DNA of 49,488 nt from Romboutsia maritimum (lineage in GTDB: Bacteria; Bacillota; Clostridia; Peptostreptococcales; Peptostreptococcaceae): NCBI RefSeq assembly GCF_002251085.2, contig NZ_NOJZ02000018.1, positions 1 through 49,488 on the forward strand, read 5' to 3'. Under the pieces are notes generated by a model. The model ran no database searches, was not told the origin of the DNA, and saw only the letters and a program-made list of their open reading frames with translations. This document shows positions 42,937 through 49,488 of this stretch, piece by piece. A program made the translations under genes and the position numbers. How positions within the stretch are numbered: the stretch's first letter is position 1; the number at the start of each line of letters is the position of its first letter.

Positions 42937-42955
42937 TTAAACTATGGTAGTTTAA
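42937..42955. promoter_or_regulatory. Inverted repeat upstream of the two-component system
   Basis: Perfect dyad TTAAACTA-TGG-TAGTTTAA, 55 bases before the response regulator start and between two TATAAT boxes (42915-42920, extended by TG, and 42970-42975). Probably an operator for this region. Confidence 0.45.
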
Positions 42956-43009
42956 TTATTGATAAGCATTATAATAAAACACAAATATATCAAATAAGAG
43001 GTGAAAAAA

Positions 43010-43702
43010 TTGAATTCAGTTTTAGTTGTAGACGATGAGAAAGAAATTGTAGAGCTAATAGATTTCTATTTAAAGAATAATGAATATAATACATACAGAG
43101 CATTTAATGGTAAAGAAGCATTAGAAATTTTTGAAGAGGAACAGATAGATCTTATAATATTAGATATAATGATGCCTAAGCTTGATGGAAAAGAAGTTTT
43201 AAGAAAAGTTAGGAAAAAAAGTAATACACCTATAATATTTTTATCTGCTAAAGGTGAAGATATCGATAAAATTGATGGGTTATTCCTTGGAGCAGATGAT
43301 TACCTTGCCAAGCCCTTTAATCCTATAGAGCTCATTGCAAGAGTTAAAGCTCTTTTAAGAAGAAGTACTGTACTTAATAATCAACATGAAGAAAGTGCAA
43401 ACATAATCATTAATGAACATTTAAAATTAGATGAAAAAACTTGCAAAGTATATAGAAATAATATAGAGCTTCAGCTAACTTCATTTGAATACAAGCTAAT
43501 ATGCTTTCTTATGAAAAACAAAAATAAGGTTTTTACTAAAGGTCAATTATATGAACAAGTATGGGGCCAATCTTATCTTGGAGATGAAAAAATTATAATG
43601 GTTTATATAAGTAAGTTACGAGATAAAATAGAGGATAACCCTAAAGATCCTAAATTTATTAAAACCATAAGAGGCCTTGGTTATATTTTTGAAAGTAAGT
43701 GA
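43010..43702 (+). CDS. OmpR-family response regulator
   Basis: A 230-residue response regulator. The receiver domain (about 1-120) has the acidic pair in VVDDEKEIV, the phosphoacceptor Asp in LIILDIMMPKLDG (about D50), the Thr/Ser position in IIFLSAKGED, and the Lys in LAKPFNP. The C-terminal OmpR/PhoB winged helix (about 135-230) includes LTSFEYKLICFL and VYISKLRDKIEDNP. I chose TTG at 43010, with GAGG eight bases before it, over the GTG at 43001 that would overlap this ribosome site. It is followed at once by its kinase. Confidence 0.93.
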   Translation: MNSVLVVDDEKEIVELIDFYLKNNEYNTYRAFNGKEALEIFEEEQIDLIILDIMMPKLDGKEVLRKVRKKSNTPIIFLSAKGEDIDKIDGLFLGADDYLAKPFNPIELIARVKALLRRSTVLNNQHEESANIIINEHLKLDEKTCKVYRNNIELQLTSFEYKLICFLMKNKNKVFTKGQLYEQVWGQSYLGDEKIIMVYISKLRDKIEDNPKDPKFIKTIRGLGYIFESK

Positions 43703-43706
43703 TGTT

Positions 43707-45146
43707 ATGAAGATAAACTTTAATATTTTTAATAAAAAATTAGATGTAAAAGGCTTTCTTATCATAAATTATTTAATAACTTTTTTAATATTATATATAA
43801 TTATGCAGTTATCGTATAAATCCTCAACCTTTATTCTAGAAAAGTTTATTTTTAATAATGAACAAATTAATATTACATCAATATCCACATACTATAATAA
43901 GAATTTTAGTCAGATAAAACTAGGAATTCTCTCAGAAATGGGTGCTTGGGAAGAAGTTCTAGATGAAAATAAAAAAGTAATTTATGTAAAAGGCGAAAAG
44001 AAAGATGATATAATGCAATATACTGAAAAACAACTATTTGAATTAAGTTCTTCTATAGGAGATTCACCTGAAAATCCTTATGTTGGAGAAGTATTGCCAG
44101 TGGAAGGTAAAAATGGAGAGCACTATCTTTTTCTTTGTAAAATTGATAGATTAAAAGTTAAACATTCATTTATATACAAGCCTAATTTTTCTAGTAAATC
44201 AGATAGCTTTCTTTCTTTAAAAACCTATGGTACATTATATTTAATTCAAGCTCTTTTATTATTAATAGGTATATATATTTATAGTGCTATAAGTTCAAAA
44301 TTTATAACAACTCCTCTGAAAAATTTTGTAATCAGTATAAAAAATTTCAAGAAACTTGATTATGGTACTAGGTCTACTCTAAAAGGTTTAAATGAGCTTC
44401 AAGAAGTTCAAAATGAATTTAATGAAATGGTAATAAAGCTTGAGGAGGTAAAAGAAGAAAATAAAATAATTGATAAAAGTAAGAAAAGACTTTTAGTTGA
44501 CATCTCCCATGATTTAAAGACTCCCATAACATCTATTCAAGGTTTCTCCAAGCTTTTATTAGAGGAAAATATAACTATTGAAGAAAGAGATAAGTTTTTA
44601 AAAATAATACATAGTAAGGCAATATATTCTGCAGTACTTATTGAAGATCTATTTGAGCTTTCAAAACTAGAGGATTCTGCATACAAACTTTCCTTAGCAG
44701 AACTTGAATTTAATGAATGGCTAAGATGTATTATTGTAGAATATTATGAAGAATTTCAAAATAAACATTTTAACTTAGAACTTAATATTAGTGAATCTTC
44801 TATTATATTTAAATTTGATAAAAAACTAATGAAAAGAGCAATTTCTAATATTTTTAACAATGCTCTAAATCATAATGAAAATTATACAAGTTTAAAAATT
44901 GAATCTTATTTAAAAGATAATGATTTAATCTTAAAAATTGGCAGCAATGGAGATGCTATTGATAAATCCATAAGTGAGACGATATTTAATCCCTTTGTAA
45001 AATCAGACAATAGTAATTCCAGTGGAAGTGGCCTTGGGTTGGCTATAACAAAAAAAATAATAGAAAAACATGGTGGAAGCATAAAACTAATATCCACTGA
45101 ATTTGAAAAAATTTTATTTGTTATTTGCATACCTATTAAATTTTAG
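43707..45146 (+). CDS. Sensor histidine kinase
   Basis: A 479-residue kinase partner of the upstream regulator. There are two membrane segments (about 18-40 and 168-192) around an extracellular sensor domain of about 125 residues without a recognised ligand fold. A HAMP-like linker and the HisKA helix follow, with the phosphoacceptor His in DISHDLKTPITS, then the ATPase domain with N box NIFNNALNHNE and G box SGSGLGLAITKKIIEKHGG (the Asp of a G1 motif is degenerate: IGSNGDAID). The start at 43707 lies just after the regulator stop; its ribosome site is weak, so translation is probably coupled. Confidence 0.92.
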   Translation: MKINFNIFNKKLDVKGFLIINYLITFLILYIIMQLSYKSSTFILEKFIFNNEQINITSISTYYNKNFSQIKLGILSEMGAWEEVLDENKKVIYVKGEKKDDIMQYTEKQLFELSSSIGDSPENPYVGEVLPVEGKNGEHYLFLCKIDRLKVKHSFIYKPNFSSKSDSFLSLKTYGTLYLIQALLLLIGIYIYSAISSKFITTPLKNFVISIKNFKKLDYGTRSTLKGLNELQEVQNEFNEMVIKLEEVKEENKIIDKSKKRLLVDISHDLKTPITSIQGFSKLLLEENITIEERDKFLKIIHSKAIYSAVLIEDLFELSKLEDSAYKLSLAELEFNEWLRCIIVEYYEEFQNKHFNLELNISESSIIFKFDKKLMKRAISNIFNNALNHNENYTSLKIESYLKDNDLILKIGSNGDAIDKSISETIFNPFVKSDNSNSSGSGLGLAITKKIIEKHGGSIKLISTEFEKILFVICIPIKF

Positions 45147-45204
45147 ATTTTATTAACGTTAAATCATACAATTTATATTATAGTATTTAAATAATCTTAC
45201 TATC

Positions 45205-45256
45205 ATTTCATAGTAATTATATTATATTTTTAAATATAATATAATTACTATGAAAT
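45205..45256. terminator. Perfect 25-base palindrome, bidirectional terminator or MITE-like
   Basis: Perfect inverted repeat of 25-base arms (45205-45229 and 45232-45256; outer part ATTTCATAGTAATTA) with a 2-base loop. It separates the convergent kinase and MATE genes. It has no GC-rich stem or long T-run, so it could also be a small repeat element. Confidence 0.6.
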
Positions 45257-45344
45257 TCAAATTTTCTTAATGGAATCTTTTATACCCTCTTTATATATTC
45301 CACCATTATAACATAGAATTTTATCTATATCATAATTTTCCTAT

Positions 45345-46682
45345 TTAATAATTTATTATTTCAACATTCTTTTGTTCTTTTGATTTTAATTTAGTTAAAA
45401 ACATTATTGCAGTTATTGTTGTTATAATCTCAGCAAATGTAAATGATAGCCATACACCATTCATTCCGAAAAATGCTCTAAGAATGAATAAAATAGGTAT
45501 AATAGCTATGCACCCACGCATTATAGAAACAACAAAAGCACTCTTCATTTTTGCTGTTGCGCTTAAAAATGCTGCTATAATAATATTATATCCAGCAAAG
45601 AAAAATCCAGTAAAGTATAATCTTAATCCACTTGTAGCAATAGGAATTAACTCTGAATTGTTTTCGCTGTTAAAAACAACAATGATATTATCCGATAAAA
45701 GGAACGTCAATATATATATAACAGTTGCTAGACCTGAAGATAAAATAATAGCATATTTTAATACTCGCTTAATCAATATACTATCATTTTTTCCATACCC
45801 CTCACTTAGCAGTGGCTGTATTCCTTGTGCAATTCCTGTAAATATTGAAATTACTACAAGCGCTACATTTGAAACTATTCCATATGCCGCTACTCCTACA
45901 ATTCCTGTAAGATCCAATATTACAAGATTAAATAGAATAAGAACAAGTCCTGATGAAATTTCGGTAATAAATGCTGACAAACCAAGTCCCAAAATACTTT
46001 TTATGATTTTTATATTTACCTTACATTTTATAAATTCAAAATTATTTTTTCGCTTTACAAAATATGATGACAAAATACAAAGACTTATAATCGGTGCTAG
46101 TCCTGTAGCAAAAGCCGCCCCAAACATTCCCATTGAAAGTGGAAAAATAAAGATGTAGTCAAGAACAATATTTGAAAAACTTCCTGTAAGCATAGCTGCC
46201 ATAGACAATCTTGGATTTCCATCATTTCGTATAAATGCAAGCATTATATTGTTTAGAATAAAAAATGGTGAAAAGCAAAGTATTGTTGTTAAGTAATTAC
46301 TCGCCATTGTTAATGTAGTACCATCTGCTCCAAGTAGCTTTGCGATTGATGTTGATAAAAATATTCCTATAATAAGCAGAATAATGCCTACAACCATTCC
46401 TATAATCACAGTGTTAGAAAAAATTGAATTAGCCTTTTCATCTTCATTTTGTGACTTTAAAATACTATATTTTGTTGCACCTCCAATACCAATCATCAAG
46501 CCTGCACCATTTATGAGGCAATAAATTGAAATAGAAAAGTTAAGTGCAGCGAGTCCATTTGATCCAAGTGCCTTGGAAACAAAAAAAGTATCTACAAGAA
46601 TATAACATGACAGTCCTATCATTCCTATAACATTAAGACTCACATATTTTAAAAAGTTTTTTAGTACGTAGTATTTATTCAT
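45345..46682 (-). CDS. MATE family efflux transporter
   Basis: A 445-residue membrane protein with twelve hydrophobic segments, of the MATE family that exports drugs or metabolites using Na+ or H+. Typical sites are YILVDTFFVSKALGSNGLAALN after helix 1 (the DTFFVSKALG core) and its counterpart in the second half, IAQGIQPLLSEGYGKND. The start at 46682 has GGGAGG six bases before it. Codons look somewhat richer in G and C than in neighbouring genes, so recent transfer is possible. The leader (46679-46801) holds a strong terminator and a short coupled ORF, which suggests control by attenuation. Confidence 0.9.
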   Translation of the reverse strand: MNKYYVLKNFLKYVSLNVIGMIGLSCYILVDTFFVSKALGSNGLAALNFSISIYCLINGAGLMIGIGGATKYSILKSQNEDEKANSIFSNTVIIGMVVGIILLIIGIFLSTSIAKLLGADGTTLTMASNYLTTILCFSPFFILNNIMLAFIRNDGNPRLSMAAMLTGSFSNIVLDYIFIFPLSMGMFGAAFATGLAPIISLCILSSYFVKRKNNFEFIKCKVNIKIIKSILGLGLSAFITEISSGLVLILFNLVILDLTGIVGVAAYGIVSNVALVVISIFTGIAQGIQPLLSEGYGKNDSILIKRVLKYAIILSSGLATVIYILTFLLSDNIIVVFNSENNSELIPIATSGLRLYFTGFFFAGYNIIIAAFLSATAKMKSAFVVSIMRGCIAIIPILFILRAFFGMNGVWLSFTFAEIITTITAIMFLTKLKSKEQKNVEIINY

Positions 46683-46717
46683 ATAAAACCTCCCATAAAA
46701 AAATGCCCAGACAACAT
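46679..46717 (-). CDS. Possible leader peptide ORF of the MATE gene
   Basis: Twelve codons, MLSGHFFMGGFI, ending in TGA that overlaps the MATE start as ATGA. AGGAGG lies directly before its ATG (46719-46724), too close for the ATG but four bases before an in-frame TTG. Translation through it would run across the terminator stem and couple to the MATE gene. Expression is not proven. Confidence 0.35.
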   Translation of the reverse strand: MLSGHFFMGGFI

Positions 46718-46750
46718 TCCTCCTAAGACCTAATGGAATGAGTTTGAGCA
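46697..46750 (-). promoter_or_regulatory. Attenuator terminator in the MATE leader
   Basis: On the minus strand, arms 46735-46750 and 46704-46720 (TGCTCAAACTC... pairing with ...GTCTGGGCA and GGAATG with CATTCC) form a stem with few defects, followed by seven T (46697-46703). The T-run ends three bases before the MATE ribosome site, so full transcription needs this terminator to be avoided. Confidence 0.65.
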
Positions 46751-46807
46751 CTTTGATTTGTTTTACTCGGTAGCAAAACAAAAGTGTTTATTTTTTTATA
46801 TATTTAA

Positions 46808-46836
46808 ATAATATCATGCATCTACTAGTTTTTCAA
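46808..46836 (-). promoter_or_regulatory. Promoter of the MATE leader
   Basis: TTGAAA and TATTAT with a 17-base spacer on the minus strand. Transcription would start near 46801, giving a leader of about 120 bases. Confidence 0.55.
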
Positions 46837-46848
46837 TATATAAACCTA

Positions 46849-46880
46849 TTAACACTTTAATTTATATTATATAGTGTTAA
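46849..46880. promoter_or_regulatory. Inverted repeat between MATE and editing-protein genes
   Basis: TTAACACT and AGTGTTAA, 16 bases apart, just upstream of the MATE promoter. Possible operator for either divergent gene. Confidence 0.3.
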
Positions 46881-46993
46881 TTTTAATATTCTATACATTA
46901 GTTACTTAGCACTCATAAGATTATATTATGGTTTGAAAATATAGATAAAAGGAAAGAATTTAGATATAATTATGTAATATGGGAGGGAATTAA

Positions 46994-47491
46994 ATGAAAA
47001 ATATTTTCAAAATATTAGAAGATTTAGAAGTGAATTTTAAAAAATATGAGCATGAACCTGTTAAGACTTGTGCAGAATCAACTGCATTACTACCAGATGA
47101 TATCCCAGGAGTAAGAACAAAGCATTTGTTTTTAAGAGATAAAAAAAAACAAAGCTATTTTGTAGTTGTAGTAAATGAAAATAAGTTAGTAGATTTAAAA
47201 AGCTTATCCAATCAATTAGGTGTAAAAAGTCTAGGTATGGCTTCTGAAGGAGAACTTCAAGAATATTTAAATGTAGAAGCTGGAGCTCTTTCTATGTTAG
47301 CATTTTTAAATGCAGAAGATACTACGGTAAGGCTTTTAATAGATGAACAAATTTGGAATGAGAAGGCATTTGACTGTCACCCTAATGTAAATAATATTGT
47401 ATTGTCAATAAATAAAGAAGATTGGTTGAAAATATTTAATTATATCAAAAGAACACCTGAAGTTATCTTTATTCCTAAAAAACAATTATAA
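46994..47491 (+). CDS. Second prolyl-tRNA trans-editing protein (PrdX/ProXp-ala type)
   Basis: A 165-residue YbaK/ProX-superfamily protein, paralogous to the product of 24916-25413. Shared blocks are KKYEHEPVKTCAEST, PGVRTKHLFLRDKKK with the conserved Lys, GVKSLGMASEGEL, VEAGALSMLAFLNAED and CHPNVNNIV. It should clear mischarged tRNAPro (Ala-tRNAPro for ProXp-ala). Differences at the GxxS turn (EAGALSML here, ASGSVTPF in the other) may reflect different substrates. GGGAGGG stands six bases before the ATG. Monocistronic, divergent from the MATE gene. Confidence 0.88.
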   Translation: MKNIFKILEDLEVNFKKYEHEPVKTCAESTALLPDDIPGVRTKHLFLRDKKKQSYFVVVVNENKLVDLKSLSNQLGVKSLGMASEGELQEYLNVEAGALSMLAFLNAEDTTVRLLIDEQIWNEKAFDCHPNVNNIVLSINKEDWLKIFNYIKRTPEVIFIPKKQL

Positions 47492-47705
47492 TTATATCCT
47501 TTTAAAGACTTTTTACTATAAAATTAGCTTAAATAATAAAATTTTTTGGGTAAAAGCAGTATTAAGTTAAGACTGTGAAAAAACATTCCTATATTATGAA
47601 ACAAGGCCAATAAATTAATTTGCTGATCTTTATATTACTAATTCTTATGCTAAGTATACATTTTTATCTAAATCAAGATAATTGTACTTCACATAATAAA
47701 TCACA

Positions 47706-47746
47706 AAAAAAATCCAAGGAATTAATTATTGCCCCTTGGATTTTTT
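47706..47746 (-). terminator. Terminator of sstT
   Basis: Inverted repeat AAAAATCCAAGG / CCTTGGATTTTT (47706-47719 and 47734-47746), with T-runs on both sides, 26 bases past the sstT stop. Confidence 0.85.
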
Positions 47747-47771
47747 ATATTTATATTAATTTCTAGACAAA

Positions 47772-48998
47772 CTAGATTTTAATTTTTTTTCCTTCTTTGC
47801 GCCATTTTGTAAATTCAGCTACAGCTGTAAAAAGTACATCTGTTGATGAGTTAAGTGCAGTTTCACAAGAGTCCTGAATAACCCCTACAACAAATCCTAC
47901 ACCTACCACCTGCATAGCTACATCATTTGAAATTCCAAATAAACTACATGCAAGTGGTATTAGTAATAATGAACCTCCAGCTACTCCTGAAGCACCACAA
48001 GCACTTATAGCTGACAATATACTCAATATTATTGCCATACCCACATCAACTTTAATTCCAAGTGTATGAACTGCTGCAAGTGTTAATACTGAAATTGTAA
48101 TAGCTGCACCTGCCATATTAATAGTTGCACCTAATGGAATTGAAACTGAATAAGTATCTTTATCCAATTCTAGTTCTTCACATAATTTCATATTTACAGG
48201 TATATTTGCAGCTGAGCTACGTGTAAAGAATGCTGTAATTCCACTATCCTTCAAACATTTAAATACTAGTGGATATGGATTTTTACGTATACCCACAAAT
48301 GAGATAATTGGATTAACTACAAAAGCTACAAATAACATGCATCCAACTAATAAAACAAGTAACTGTCCATAGCTAAGTAGAGATTTTATACCCTGTGTAG
48401 CAATAGTATCAAATACAAGACTCATAATACCAAGTGGTGCAAAGTTAATTATCCATCTAACTATTTGTGATAATGCGTCTGAAACATTAACTATCATCGT
48501 TTTCGTAGATTGAGGAGCATTTTTTAATGCAAGACCAAGAAGTATCGCCCAAGACAATATGCCTATATAGTTAGCATTAAAAAGTGCTTTTACTGGATTG
48601 TCAACAACATTCAATAATAACGTTTTCAGAACCTCTACTACACCTCCAGGTGGTGTCACATTCTCAACACCTGCTCCAAGTGTCAATGTTACCGGGAACA
48701 TAAAGCTAGCTACAACAGCAACAACTCCTGCTAAAAATGTACCTAGAAGATAAAGAACTATAATTGATTTCATATTAGTTTTCTGACCACTTTTATGTTG
48801 AGAAATGGCAGACATTACTAAGAAAAATACCAGTATAGGTGCTACAGACTTTAGTGCACCTACAAATAATGAACCAAAGATAACGATTGGCTTTGCTGTA
48901 TCGGGAATCGTTACAGCTAATATAACACCAACGATTAAGCCTATTATAATTCTTTTAACTAAACTGATTTCATTCCATTTGTTGATTAAATTTCCCAT
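47772..48998 (-). CDS. sstT: Serine/threonine:Na+ symporter SstT
   Basis: A 408-residue member of the dicarboxylate/amino acid:cation symporter family, closest by reading to SstT, which imports serine and threonine with Na+. Recognisable sites are the N-terminal [18 protein letters not shown], the re-entrant hairpin [20 protein letters not shown] (serine-rich motif [10 protein letters not shown]), the transport core [27 protein letters not shown], and the second hairpin [18 protein letters not shown]. The length fits the family. An AGGAGG-like site precedes the ATG. Serine uptake suits a Stickland-type fermenter. Confidence 0.93.
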   Translation of the reverse strand: MGNLINKWNEISLVKRIIIGLIVGVILAVTIPDTAKPIVIFGSLFVGALKSVAPILVFFLVMSAISQHKSGQKTNMKSIIVLYLLGTFLAGVVAVVASFMFPVTLTLGAGVENVTPPGGVVEVLKTLLLNVVDNPVKALFNANYIGILSWAILLGLALKNAPQSTKTMIVNVSDALSQIVRWIINFAPLGIMSLVFDTIATQGIKSLLSYGQLLVLLVGCMLFVAFVVNPIISFVGIRKNPYPLVFKCLKDSGITAFFTRSSAANIPVNMKLCEELELDKDTYSVSIPLGATINMAGAAITISVLTLAAVHTLGIKVDVGMAIILSILSAISACGASGVAGGSLLLIPLACSLFGISNDVAMQVVGVGFVVGVIQDSCETALNSSTDVLFTAVAEFTKWRKEGKKIKI

Positions 48999-49420
48999 TT
49001 TCTATTCCTCCTTCTTTGTAGTTTAATACTATTGCAATTACATATTATCACAAATTTCGATTTTTTAAAACATAATTTATTAAATGTTTTTAATTTTTTT
49101 TATTTTTAGACATTTTTGTATTTAAATTATTAATTAACATTTCAAAACATATAAATAAATCAATTTCTAAATATTCTAAGCTAACTTTTTAATACTAATT
49201 TAACCTAATCACTGCAAAATCTATTTCTGAAGTTGCTAATTTATGTAGCGTTACTAAATAGATTTATATTTTAGTTTAATGTTGGGCTATTACTCGACCC
49301 CTCTAATCCTAATTTTATATATTTTCCTTATATTATTCCGTTTCAGTTAAAATAGGTCCAAATTCATGTCATCTTTTAATAATATAAATTATATGAATAA
49401 AAATCACAGGGAGTGACATA
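48999..49420. other. Intergenic region, about 420 bases
   Basis: No gene seen. It contains a possible folded leader at 49217-49265, with outer arms AAATCTATTT / AAATAGATTT and an inner GCTA/TAGC stem, about 155 bases before the ABC gene on the plus strand. No known riboswitch consensus was recognised. Confidence 0.4.
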
Positions 49421-49488
49421 ATGCAAACAATAATAGAAGTCAAAGATCTTACCAAGAACTTCTACAACAAACAAGGCGAAATAGAAGT
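49421..49488 (+). CDS. ABC transporter ATP-binding protein, 5' end only
   Basis: The first 22 codons, MQTIIEVKDLTKNFYNKQGE followed by IE, are a typical N-terminus of an ABC ATPase (strand 1, IEVKDLTK, and the loop before Walker A). The gene runs off the window. AGGGAG stands seven bases before the ATG. The substrate cannot be told. Confidence 0.75.
   Translation, partial: MQTIIEVKDLTKNFYNKQGEIE

Noticed and set aside
45345..46781. Longer MATE start at 46781 adding 33 residues
   Set aside because: The extra residues lie across the leader terminator, there is no ribosome site before that start, and the membrane protein begins naturally at MNKYYVLKN with GGGAGG upstream.
1..49488. CRISPR arrays, tRNA or rRNA genes, intact insertion sequences
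   Set aside because: No spaced direct repeats, no cloverleaf with TTC-type T arm, no ribosomal sequence and no transposase reading frame were seen.

Overview
This 49.5 kb window is very AT-rich (roughly 27-30% GC by eye) and gene-dense. Most genes lie on the minus strand, with strong AGGAGG-type ribosome sites and many Rho-independent hairpins. The gene content points to an anaerobic, spore-forming low-GC Firmicute, most likely Peptostreptococcaceae (the Clostridioides/Paraclostridium/Romboutsia neighbourhood). It includes an [FeFe] hydrogenase, hydroxylamine reductase Hcp, a CWB2 cell-wall protein, a Mn-catalase-like spore coat protein, PrdX-type editing proteins and an SstT transporter. The family assignment is inference. 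No rRNA, tRNA, CRISPR array or intact mobile element was seen.

Layout. 1-8 kb: a gene fragment at the left edge, a NUDIX hydrolase, a small membrane protein, an ATC-hydrolase-family protein, an HD-domain protein, an [FeFe] hydrogenase fused to a NuoF/HydB-like N-terminus, a signal-less NlpC/P60 protein, a 49-residue basic ORF and a CWB2 surface protein. 8-14 kb: a GntR-ABC operon with a perfect operator, a DUF3786 protein divergent from an anion transporter, a PduO-type adenosyltransferase, an unknown protein and a methyltransferase. 14-24 kb: hcp, a glycoside hydrolase pseudogene with at least four lesions, a molybdate/tungstate ABC operon ending in a DUF364 metal-chelation protein, hutD/ves, the Mn-catalase-like gene and an SPFH protein. 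24-30 kb: a trans-editing protein, a beta-lactamase-like gene with an antiporter, an SH3-like small protein and an OPT transporter.

30.2-39.5 kb: one compact minus-strand operon for a cytoplasmic-looking [NiFe] hydrogenase, in the order hypB-hypF-hypC-hypD-hypE-protease-(diiron ferritin-like/cytochrome b5 fusion)-small subunit-large subunit-hypA. All maturation functions are present. There is no membrane cytochrome b and no Tat signal. The extra gene between protease and small subunit fuses a diiron carboxylate domain to a haem-binding domain, and is the best candidate here for an undescribed redox system, for example H2-driven reduction of O2 or peroxide.

39.6-49.5 kb: a DEAD-box helicase with a terminator hairpin in its leader; a guanidine-I (ykkC) riboswitch with promoter and terminator platform in front of an odd 120-residue B3/B4-radical SAM hybrid ORF; a DUF4097 protein divergent from a two-component system; a MATE exporter whose leader holds a terminator and a small coupled leader ORF; a second trans-editing paralogue; sstT; and the start of an ABC ATPase cut by the right edge.
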